This document shows positions 15,896 through 24,093 of a stretch of DNA of 29,381 nucleotides, piece after piece. The position numbers were made by a program, and so were the translations under genes. The first letter of the stretch is position 1. The number at the start of each line of letters is the position of its first letter. Location of the stretch: the NCBI GenBank assembly GCA_001275005.1, contig JWZX01001929.1, forward strand, positions 1 to 29,381. Direction: 5' to 3'. The stretch is from Chrysochromulina tobinii (Eukaryota; Haptophyta; Prymnesiales; Chrysochromulinaceae). A model generated the notes under the pieces. The model did not search any database, was not told the origin of the DNA, and was given only the letters and a program-made list of their open reading frames with translations.

Positions 15896-17085
15896 ATGGC
15901 GACGCGATGCGGAGCGGCCGAGGTCGACGAGGCGTTGTCGGCGTTTGTCGTCGCTGCCGGCTATCAAATAGCACCGCCTCTCTCGTTTGTCAAAGCCTCC
16001 GACGTGATGGCAGCGGCGAGAGCGGCAACGGGCATCGCGGACGTACGCGACAACTTCTTCAATGCGTCGCTGCTACGTGCTCTCGAGCGGGCCACATCTT
16101 GCAAAGTCGTGCGCACCAAGGCGCCGCACGCACGCTCAACCGGCAGCGAGGACATCTACTGGGCGGTGACCTGCGCGTCCATTCCGGCAGCGCCATTTGA
16201 GACGCCAGAGTGGAATGATCGTCCGATGAAAGATAAAAAGGCTCAGCGGACCACGTGGAGGCGCAAGAAAGGCATCCCGGATCCAGACCCGCTGCGCAGC
16301 CGTATCGTCGGCAAGAAGAGTGCGTTCCACTTTACGATGTACACCGACGAGCTGCTCGGCCTCAAGTCCGCGCCGCAGATCCTCGAGCTGCGGCTCTTCC
16401 CTTCGGCTAAGGAGCTCACGGAGAGCTTTGCGTGCTTCAACGCGGTGCGTCAGTTCCACTTGATGGCTACGGATGGTCGTCACTGATGCTCACCGATAGC
16501 CTCCTTCATCAGGTGCGTGAACAACTGAGCGACGCCTTTCGACCCGACGACCCGAGCGTGCTGCTCGTGTGCGTGGGCGATGGACTCACGCCGCGTACCG
16601 CGGGCCTCTTTTGCTTTCGGACCAAGTGGAAATGCATCTCGGTCGACCCTCTGATGCGCGGGCCGCTCGGATTCCACAGTGACGAAACCCGATGGTCGGA
16701 GCACATTGAGCGGCTGACGGTGCGGCGCGCGCGGCTGCAGGATGCCGCACCCTCACCGGCGGGCAAGTGGGTGGGCGAGCGCGTGCTGCTGGTCCTGCCT
16801 CATGCGCACATTGGACTCGACGAGTGCCTCGAGTATGTGCGCTGGTCCGCCCAGCTCGGCGCGGTGGTGATGCCGTGCTGCAACTGGTACCTGGGCGCGA
16901 AAGGGTGTGGGCCACCGCTGCATGAGGAGGACGATCTCGGAGTGGTCTCGCCCCACCGGCAGGTCAGCGTCTGGAAGTGGGCCCCGGGCGACGCGCTGCC
17001 CGCTGCCGTGCCGCCGCCCGATGCGCCGCCCGTGGGTGAGACGCCACAAGCCGCGTATCAGGTGCCCTGCGTGGAGTGCGATTGA
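15896..17085 (+). CDS. Unknown protein with helical N-domain and methyltransferase-like Rossmann fold, spliced (exons 15896-16444 and 16513-17085)
   Basis: 373 residues after removing a 68-bp intron. Residues 1-100 look like a small helical or winged-helix domain (FNASLLRALERATSCKVVRT, then GSEDIYWAVT). Residues 110-183 are basic then mixed (KKAQRTTWRRKKGIP, LGLKSAPQILELRLFPSAKE). From about residue 197 a Rossmann-type pattern appears: VLLVCVGDGLTPRTA (199-213) resembles SAM-binding motif I, KCISVDPL the acidic end of strand 2, VLLVLPHAHI strand 4, and GAVVMPCCNWY strand 5. A class I methyltransferase is my best guess; an enzymatically dead fold is possible. The tail is Pro-rich. I do not recognise the family. 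Without splicing the frame ends at TGA 16484-16486 and a second overlapping frame begins. Confidence 0.7.
16445..16512 (+). other. Intron of methyltransferase-like gene, 68 bp
   Basis: Donor GCG|GTGCGT and acceptor CATCAG|GTGCGT. Splicing is phase 0 and joins FNA to VREQLSDAF. The heptamer ggtgcgt occurs at both junctions, so intron and downstream exon start alike. Removal fuses two frames that otherwise overlap out of phase. Confidence 0.75.
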
Positions 17086-17347
17086 GAACGACACCACACT
17101 GTTACCTCATCTAGTCATCATTGACTTAGTCATACACGGGGTCCGGCTACATACGGCTTTGGGCCTTAGTTTGCGCTTGCGGAGCGCGTAGGTTTTCTCA
17201 CATTTTTCGGCTCTTGGAGCGAGGGCGGAGAGTTTTTGTCCCAAAGGCTCCTCGCAAAGTGGCGTCGTATCGGACACGGACGCTCGCAAAAAATCGGACG
17301 CCTTTTCATCGCGCGATCCTCGCGCTCGCAAAACAACGCTTGTCGCC
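17086..17347. promoter_or_regulatory. Upstream region of the LRR gene
   Basis: 262 bp between the previous stop and the LRR start codon. It must hold the 3' end of one gene and the promoter of the next. An AT-richer segment lies at about 17095-17215. No specific site recognised. Confidence 0.4.
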
Positions 17348-20300
17348 ATGAGCCTATTGGGCAAGACGATCGTGTTCACCGGCACCTTCACGATGAAGCG
17401 CGTTGATGCGATCAAGGTGGCCGAGTCGGCAGGAGCAAAGGTTGACTCCTCCGTCACCGAGAATACCAGCATCCTCGTTGCAGGCTGGGGCGCGGGAGCC
17501 GAGGATGAGGACGATGCCAAGGCCAAGGGCGTCGAGATCTGGACCGAGGACCAGTTCGTGGCGGCGGTTGGCGGCGACAAGGATAAGGATGCATCGTCGG
17601 CCGAGGAGCAGGAGGAGGCGCCCACGGCGAAGAAGGCCAAACACGATGAACAAATACGCGTTCGAGCGCGAGACGGAGTGGAGGTCACGTTGTCGCGCGA
17701 TGCAGCCCGACTCATGGGCACCTTGAAGGATCTGATGGATCTCGCCACATCCGAGGATGGCATCTATCCCATGCCCACGATAATGGCCTCGACGTTTCAG
17801 ATAGTGTGCAAGCTGAACGACCCAGACTACACATGGCCGAGCTCGGACGAGCATTCGCTCTCGCAGCTAATCCAGCTCATCGAGGACGCCCTCTATCTCG
17901 ACGCCCCCATCGTGCTCAAGCACATACAGCCCGCAGTCGCCTCCCGGCTCAACGGCAAAAGCGCTCCCGAACTCTGCACGCTGATCGGCGCGGGTGGTGA
18001 CTTTGGCGGCGCGGAGGAGCAGGTGTCGCAGCTCTTCCAAAAAATCATGGGCGCCGAGGACGCGGTCGCCAACCGCACGCCCTTTGAGATGCTCGCCGAC
18101 TCAGGCATTCTCCTCGGCGCTGATGGCATGCTTTCGGACGCGTCGGACGCGTCGCACAGCGCGACAACGATGATGGGCGTAGTGCCGCCCATGCACGCTG
18201 CGCCCATCGATGCGCAGCGTGCAGACGAGCTTCGTAAAAGTTACAGTCGGATGCGTGTCGAAGAGCTGCGCTTGGTGCTGCGCACGCTTGGCCTCATGAC
18301 TGACGGCACCAAGCCCGTGCTCATTGGGCGCCTGATGGCGGGTGCAGCGGTGTCAATCGCCGAGCCGGCATTTGCACCAGAAAACTTTGAGGCGCCGCAG
18401 CAGCCGGCCAGCTCCACGGCACCGCCCGCACCGCTGCAGCAGCCCTCGTTCTCGGCGGACGCCACGGAGGCTGCTCTGGGCCTGGTGGATGTGGCCACAT
18501 TGGTTGAGCTCAAGGGCCTTGGCGGATTTTGGCGGGCGCTGGCGCGACGTGTCCTCTGCACGCGCCTGTGCCGCCGCGACGGGCAGCCAGTACCCACACA
18601 ACTGGGCGAGATCACCGACCTCGACGTCGAGCAGCTCATCGAGGCCGGCCGGCCCGGGGATGCGGCCGTAGCGGGGCGAATGCTGCCTAGACTCGCGCGC
18701 CTCCATGGCTACGGCTATGTGGTGGACGTGGCCGCCGCCCGGGCTGCGAATCTGCGAAACAGCCTTGGCGACAGAACGGGGAAGCTAAGTGGTACTGCTA
18801 AGGCTGTTCTCAACAGCTGCATCTCAGGCGAGGGAGAGCCACCGTTGAGGCTGACGATCGCAGCAATTGCCTGTGCGGGCTCAGGAGTCATTTGCGGCAT
18901 TCCGGTTCAGCGAATGCGCGAGGACAGCGTCACGACGCTCGACTTGTCCGATAGGGGGCTCCACGTGGCTGCAGCCATGCTCGTCGCCTATCTCCTTCCT
19001 GCTACATCTGTGCTCAAGAACTGCAACTTGCTCAAGAGCAATCTCGGCATTCAGCCGGCCATGATGCTCGCCAAGATCGGCGCGGAAAGGGGCATCATGC
19101 TTTCGGGCATCATGCTCACCGACCAGAAGGAGGCCGACCTCTCGTGCCAGTACCTCCAACCCGCCGACGCCATCCTGATCGCGTCTGACCTGAAGTTCAT
19201 GGCGGTGTTGACCTCGGTGGACCTCCGGGCCAACTCCATCGGTGACGATGGTGCCGAGGCGATCGCGGAGGCGCTGAAGGTCAACGCGGTCCTGACCACG
19301 CTCAACCTCTGGAGCAACAGCATCGGGGATGAGGGAGCCAAGGCGATCGCGGAGGCGCTGAAGGTCAACGCGGTGCTCAAGAACTGCAACTTGCTTAACA
19401 ACAGCCTGGACGTTGAGTCGGCCACGATGCTCGCCAAGATCGGTAGGGAGAGGGGCATCATGCTCTCGGGAAGAAAAAAAGGCGACAAGACGGAGGCCGA
19501 CTTTTCAGGCCAGGGCCTCCAACCCGCTGACGCCATCCTGATCGGGTCGGACCTGCAGTTCATGGCGGTGGTGACTACCCTCTCCCTCCGGAACAACAGC
19601 ATCGGGGATAAGGGAGTCAAGGCGATCGCGGAGGCGCTGAAGGTCAACGCGGTGCTCAAGAACTGCAACTTGCTTAACAACCGCCTGGACGTTGAGTCGG
19701 CCATGATGCTTGCCAAGATCGGTAGGGAGAGGGGCATCATGCTCTCGGGCATGAAACGCGACCAGAGGGAGGTCAGCTTCTTCAATGAGGGCCTCCAACC
19801 CGCCGACGCCATCCTGATCGCGTCTGACCTGAAGTTCATGGCGGTCCTGACCACGCTCAACCTCTGGAGCAACAGCATTGGGGATGAGGGAGCCAAGGCA
19901 ATCGCAGAGGCGCTGAAGGTCAACGCGGTGGTGACCACCCTCGCCCTCGGAAACAACAACATCGGGGATGAGGGTGCCATCGCGATCGCGGAGGCGCTGA
20001 AGGTCACGGCGGTCTTGACCAGCCTGCATTTAGCCGCAAACAACATCGGCGTCGACGGTGCCAAGGCGATCGCGGAGGCACTGAAGGCCAACGCGGTGGT
20101 GACCATCCTGAACCTGGACAGCAACAGGATCGGGGATGAGGGTGCTATCGCGATCGCGGAGGCGCTGAAGGTCGACGAGATGTTGAACGGGCTTGGTCTT
20201 GGGGTAAACAACGTCGGCGTTAACGGTGCCAAGGCGATCGCGGAGGCGCTGAAGGTCAACGCGGTGTTGACCGAGCTCTGGCTCGGGGGCAACAAGATCG

Positions 20301-20989
20301 GGGACGAGGGTGCCATAGCCATTGCCGATGCCCTCAAGTCGGGCACGGCGGACCTGACCTTCCTGGACTTGCGCAACATTAACATCGGCGTTGACGGCTC
20401 CAAGGCGATCGCGGAGGCGCTGAAGGTCAATGCGGTGGTGACCACCCTCTTCCTCGGAGGCAACAACATCGGGGATGAGGGTGCCATTGCGATCGCGGAG
20501 GCGCTGCAGGTCACCGCAGCCCTAACCAACCTTGAGTTGAGGCTCAGCTCCATCGGCGACGATGGTGCCAAGGCGATCGCGGAGGCGCTGAAGGTCAACG
20601 CGGTGGTGACCTCCCTCTCCCTCCGGAACAACAGCATCGGGGATGAGGGAGCCAAGGCGATCGCGGAGGCGCTGAAGGTCAACGCTGTGCTCATGAACTG
20701 CAACTTGCTTAACAACAGCCTGGACGTTGAGTCGGCCACGATGCTCGCCAAGATCAGCGCGGAAAGGGGCATCATGCTCTCGGGCATGAAACGCGACCAG
20801 AGGGAGGTCAGCTTCTTCAATGAGGGCCTCCAACCCGCCGACGCCATCCTGATCGCGTCTGACCTAAAGTTCATGGCGGTCTTGACCGAGCTGTGGCTTG
20901 GTAGCAATAACTTGGGTCTTGCAGGTGAATCTGCGGTGCGAAATGCGGTGAAGGGCGGGCGTGGGAGTAGAATTGTGTTGCATCTCTAG
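17348..20989 (+). CDS. BRCT-SKP1-SAP-LRR multidomain protein
   Basis: 1213 residues, single exon. Residues 1-76 are a BRCT domain (LLGKTIVFTGTF, AGAKVDSSVTENTSILVAG, then IWTEDQF). A basic KKAK patch at 95-98 could be a nuclear signal. Residues 102-220 match SKP1: a POZ half (IRVRARDGVEVTLSRDAARL), the YLD helix (LIEDALYLDAPIVLKHI) and VASRLNGKSAPEL, equivalent to SKP1 MIKGKTPEEIR, then GGDFGGAEEQV like NDFTEEEEAQV. Residues 292-332 are a SAP-type helix-turn-helix (MRVEELRLVLRTLGL). Residues 370-520 are helical and unassigned. From ~527 to the end there are RI/NLRC3-type LRRs of 28 residues (NSIGDEGAKAIAEALKVNAV), interrupted about four times by a longer segment containing ERGIMLSG and QPADAILIASDL. 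Inferred role: nuclear ubiquitin-ligase adaptor or chromatin scaffold. Confidence 0.85.
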   Translation: MSLLGKTIVFTGTFTMKRVDAIKVAESAGAKVDSSVTENTSILVAGWGAGAEDEDDAKAKGVEIWTEDQFVAAVGGDKDKDASSAEEQEEAPTAKKAKHDEQIRVRARDGVEVTLSRDAARLMGTLKDLMDLATSEDGIYPMPTIMASTFQIVCKLNDPDYTWPSSDEHSLSQLIQLIEDALYLDAPIVLKHIQPAVASRLNGKSAPELCTLIGAGGDFGGAEEQVSQLFQKIMGAEDAVANRTPFEMLADSGILLGADGMLSDASDASHSATTMMGVVPPMHAAPIDAQRADELRKSYSRMRVEELRLVLRTLGLMTDGTKPVLIGRLMAGAAVSIAEPAFAPENFEAPQQPASSTAPPAPLQQPSFSADATEAALGLVDVATLVELKGLGGFWRALARRVLCTRLCRRDGQPVPTQLGEITDLDVEQLIEAGRPGDAAVAGRMLPRLARLHGYGYVVDVAAARAANLRNSLGDRTGKLSGTAKAVLNSCISGEGEPPLRLTIAAIACAGSGVICGIPVQRMREDSVTTLDLSDRGLHVAAAMLVAYLLPATSVLKNCNLLKSNLGIQPAMMLAKIGAERGIMLSGIMLTDQKEADLSCQYLQPADAILIASDLKFMAVLTSVDLRANSIGDDGAEAIAEALKVNAVLTTLNLWSNSIGDEGAKAIAEALKVNAVLKNCNLLNNSLDVESATMLAKIGRERGIMLSGRKKGDKTEADFSGQGLQPADAILIGSDLQFMAVVTTLSLRNNSIGDKGVKAIAEALKVNAVLKNCNLLNNRLDVESAMMLAKIGRERGIMLSGMKRDQREVSFFNEGLQPADAILIASDLKFMAVLTTLNLWSNSIGDEGAKAIAEALKVNAVVTTLALGNNNIGDEGAIAIAEALKVTAVLTSLHLAANNIGVDGAKAIAEALKANAVVTILNLDSNRIGDEGAIAIAEALKVDEMLNGLGLGVNNVGVNGAKAIAEALKVNAVLTELWLGGNKIGDEGAIAIADALKSGTADLTFLDLRNINIGVDGSKAIAEALKVNAVVTTLFLGGNNIGDEGAIAIAEALQVTAALTNLELRLSSIGDDGAKAIAEALKVNAVVTSLSLRNNSIGDEGAKAIAEALKVNAVLMNCNLLNNSLDVESATMLAKISAERGIMLSGMKRDQREVSFFNEGLQPADAILIASDLKFMAVLTELWLGSNNLGLAGESAVRNAVKGGRGSRIVLHL
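18925..20940 (+). repeat. Intragenic LRR repeat array (84-bp unit)
   Basis: The LRR-coding part is built from 84-bp units whose DNA stays highly similar (gcgatcgcggaggcgctgaa recurs many times). A longer block, coding LAKIG-RERGIMLSG through QPADAILIASDLKFMAV, recurs near 19060, 19430, 19710 and 20740. The pattern indicates amplification by unequal exchange at two scales. Confidence 0.9.
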
Positions 20990-21177
20990 ATGGGTGTGCA
21001 AGCACTGTGAAGACGAACATCAACAAGTGTCGGATCGCTGCTTTGTGTTCTGTTTCAAGGTTTTTCCTAATCTTCCCCTCTGCTCTCTCCTCTGCCTTCT
21101 CTCCTCTCTCTCTCGTGTCTTCACTCGTCTCTCTCTCTCTCTCCGCAAATACGCGGTCCCACGCGGCATCTGTACGC
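20990..21177. other. Convergent 3' spacer, pyrimidine-rich
   Basis: 188 bp between the stop codons of the LRR gene (+) and ABC gene (-). A CT-rich tract at about 21075-21145 (ctctctctctctctcc) dominates; it may separate the two 3' ends. Confidence 0.5.
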
Positions 21178-23606
21178 CTACGCAGCTCTTGCCGCCTGCG
21201 ACTCGAACTCGACGGTCTCATCTGTGTACGCCTCGGGCTGCCGTTGCTGCGCACGCCACAGCCTGGCGTACTCGCCGGTCGGATACTGCGCGAGCAGCTG
21301 CGTGTGCGTGCCCTGCTCGACGACTCGTCCCGCGGCGAAGACGACAATGTGGTCCGCCGCCGGCGTCACCGCCGAGAGTCTATGGACCACGGTGATCAGC
21401 GTGCGGGTTGAGGAGGGAGAGGCGCCACTGCCAGCGCTGCCAGCGCCGCTGGCTCCATCACTGCCGACAGCGCCCGCCACGGCGCTGCCGCGCGTGCCCT
21501 GGCGCAGAGCCTCGACGAGCTTGGCTTCGGTGGGAGCGTCGACTGCCGAGGCAGCCTCGTCGGCGAGCAGCAGCGGAGCATCGCGAAGCAGCGCACGCGC
21601 CACGACGACGCGCTGCCGCTCGCCGCCGGAGAGTCGAGCACCACGCTCGCCCACACGCATCTGGTACCCACCGAGCCCGGGCACGCGCGACGAGAGCTCG
21701 GCGGCGGCGGCGGCGGCCTCCACGGCCGTTGGCGGCGCGGCGAGGTTGCCGTAGCGCAAGTTCCACTCGAGGGTATCGTCAAAGAGCTCTGGGTCTTGGG
21801 AGATGTAGCTGATGCGATCCCGCACGGCGCGGATCGGGAGCGTCTTCAGGTCAAAGGAGCCCCAAAGGAGGATGCGTGACCCTTCACTAGGCTCGCGCAG
21901 CCTTGCCAGCAGCCGAAGGCATGTCGACTTGCCGCTGCCGCTGCCGCCTACCAGGCAGGTCATGCCGCCCGCTGGTGCCGTAAAGGTGACCCCATGCAGC
22001 ACGGGCGGCTCACTCGAGTTGTAGGCGAAGCTTACGTTCTCAAAACGCACCTCGGGTGCCGTGGTGGGCAGGTTGCATGCGAGGCCCAGAGCGTCGGTGG
22101 CGCTGTAGTGGGCACCGGCGGCAGCGGCCTCGTGCAAAGCGCCGTCGTCGACCGCAGCGCCGTAGTGGGCGGCGTCCTCGCTCATCGGCCTAGGTGCGGC
22201 GCCAGTGGTGGGCGTCGTAGTGGGCGTCGCGAGAGTCCGCAGGCTCGTGTCCATGTCGACGAGCGATTGACGAATCTCGCTCACCTGATGAGGGAGGCAA
22301 TCAGATGGCAATCAGATGGCAATCAGATGGCAATCAGATGGCAATCAGATGGCAATCAGATGGCAATCAGATGGCAATCAGATGGCAATCAGATGGCAAT
22401 GAGCGATTGACGAATCTCGCTCACCGAGTAGCCCATGAAATCCATAGGGCGCGCGAGCTGCAGTAGCAGGCCGTTGACCGCAACGACATCCCCCAGCGAG
22501 AGCTGCCCGCGAGAAAAGCCCTGCGCGGCGAGCAGCATGGAGATCAGGAGGCCCGTACCAAATATGGCAGCTTGGCCCGCGTTGAGCAGTGCGCCGACGA
22601 GCTGTGAACGCACGTTGAGCTTCTGCATCGCGATCAGCAGCGCGTCAAAGCGGCGCGTCTCGACCAGCTCGTTGTTGTGCAGCTTGACCGTCTCTTGCGC
22701 AGCGAGAGAGTCGACGAGAAAGGCAGCCTTGGCATTATCCAGCCGCGTGAGCTGCTTCCGTAAGACTATCTGCTTCTCGACGATTGCCGCCGTCCAAAGC
22801 GCATACGCCGTGAAGGTGAGCACTGCCACGCCGCCGAGCGTGCGACCCGCCTTGCCGAAGCGCTGCGCCAGCACGCTCGCCGACAAGCCGAGCTCAAGCA
22901 GCGTGGGCATCACGCTGTAGAGCAGCTGGAACTGCAAGCTTTGGAATCCGCGCACGCCGCGACCGAACGCGACGGTGAGCGCGCCCGTCGGGTTCTCGAG
23001 ATGGAAGTCTGCGCCGAGGGCGTGGAACTGCTGGAACAGGTCGGTCGCGAAGCGCCGCGACGCCTGCTGCGAGAGCCGCGAGTAGGCGATGCTGCGCGCC
23101 TCGTTGGCTGCAGAGACACCCAGCCGGGTCAGAGCGTAGAGACCGAGCAGCTGCGCCACGTGCACCGGCAGCATGGCAGACGCGGTGCCCGAGGCCTCGA
23201 GCGCGTCCACAGCACGCTTGAGCGTGAAGGGCACGAGCACGTTCAGTGCCTTGGCGAGCACGAGTGAGCTGAGCGAGGCGACCAGGAGCAACCGATCGCG
23301 TAGCTTCACGTCCCAGATGTAGGACAATACCTGACCAAACACGTGCAACGCATCTGGTGCTGCGGCGTCTCGACGCGCGTTCGTGATAAGATTGTCGACG
23401 TCGGAGAGAACTGCGGGCGGTGGCACAGTGACGGCGGCGGCGGCGGCGGCAGTGGTGCCCTCCTCAAGCCGGGCGGCAGCGCCACCACGCACGCCGCCGC
23501 GCACTCGTAGTAGAGGGGCTGCAGCGACGCCACCACGCATGAGAAATCTTCCTTGCGCCACGGCAAGCAGAGTGGACAACACCACCACGATGTGGCGCGG
23601 GCCCAT
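21178..23606 (-). CDS. ABCB7/ATM-like ABC half transporter, spliced (exons 23606-22425 and 22284-21178)
   Basis: 762 residues after joining. Residues 1-19 are a hydrophobic signal peptide (GPRHIVVVLSTLLAVAQGRF), followed by a Gly/Arg/Ala-rich stretch. The membrane domain (about 90-390) has NVLVPFTLKRAVDAL, typical of the ABCB6/ABCB7/HMT group, and LHNNE-type coupling sequence. The exon junction gives MGYSVSEIRQSLVDMD, matching the conserved MGT..RE.RQ.L.DM of ATM proteins. In the nucleotide-binding domain: Walker A GGSGSGKST (507-515), Q-loop YISQDPELFDD, signature LSGGERQR (612-619), Walker B LLLADEAAS with catalytic Glu, D-loop SAVD, and H-loop TVVHRLS. All catalytic motifs are intact. Two low-complexity inserts (about 411-465 and 658-688) enlarge it. 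ATM proteins export Fe-S/glutathione compounds from mitochondria; the presequence here suggests another membrane. Confidence 0.9.
22285..22424 (-). other. Intron of ABC gene with junction duplication and minisatellite
   Basis: 140 bp, phase 0, donor TCG|GTGAGC and acceptor CATCAG|GTGAGC. The 25 bp at 22401-22425 (intron 5' end plus one exon base) are identical to 22261-22285 (exon-2 start plus one intron base). Between them lie about 9.5 copies of the 11-bp unit ggcaatcagat (22296-22400). Continuity of the ATM motif across the junction supports this splice. Confidence 0.9.
22296..22400. repeat. 11-bp minisatellite inside intron
   Basis: About 9.5 uninterrupted copies of ggcaatcagat (atctgattgcc on the gene strand). 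The copies are perfect, so the array is young or homogenised, and copy number is probably polymorphic. Confidence 0.97.
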
Positions 23607-24093
23607 CTTTCGCAGTCACGACGACGACAGAGGCGGACGGAAGACTCAGCGACGCCTTCATCGGTCCCTTCTTGGAAAACGAGAGATCGTGGACTGTCGA
23701 GATCGGAGCTCCCGAAGCATTAGGAACTGTGAACAGGCAGTCAGTCGCGGGTCCCCCGCGCTCACCACACCTGTGAACGATAACATTCGTTTCTGATTCG
23801 TTTCGCATCGTACGGAGATGTGTCACCAAACCGCCGATACAACGTGCTGATGCATGCTCGAAACCATTGGCGGGTGTGTGAGCTGGCGCTCAGAGAATGG
23901 AGACACGATCGGCGAGGCGCCGGGGCCCGGTCGTCCGTCTGTTGAGTGAGTGAGTGAGTGAGTTATCGAGACTCACTCACTCTCACTCCGTCTCTTGCTG
24001 CCCTGCCACACACCGCAAGCGTGCGCGTGCCTGCCGTGCCGTGCTTTCCGAATAGGACGCGAAGCGCCTCCACCGCGTCTCCACCGCGTCTCT
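23607..24093. other. Spacer between two - strand genes
   Basis: 487 bp that should contain the ABC promoter (near 23607) and the 3' end of the coiled-coil gene (near 24094). It holds the GAGT/CTCA inverted repeat noted separately; otherwise no supported gene. Confidence 0.5.
23944..23988. repeat. GAGT/CTCA inverted repeat
   Basis: gagtgagtgagtgagtgag at 23944-23962 faces ctcactcactctcactc at 23972-23988 across a 9-base loop. It could form a long hairpin in RNA from either strand. It lies ~105 bp past the stop of the coiled-coil gene, so it could sit in that 3' UTR. Confidence 0.85.

Noticed and set aside
16432-17085. Two overlapping genes or a programmed frameshift at the TGATG near 16484
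   Set aside because: A canonical 68-bp GT-AG intron (16445-16512) restores a single continuous frame, which is simpler in a eukaryotic context.
19051-20907. 618-residue open frame antisense to the LRR array
   Set aside because: Produced by the repeated 84-bp unit being stop-free on the reverse strand; the + strand has clear LRR signature.
22296-22400. CRISPR-like array
   Set aside because: The 11-bp units are head-to-tail without unique spacers and lie inside an intron of a eukaryotic gene; it is a minisatellite.
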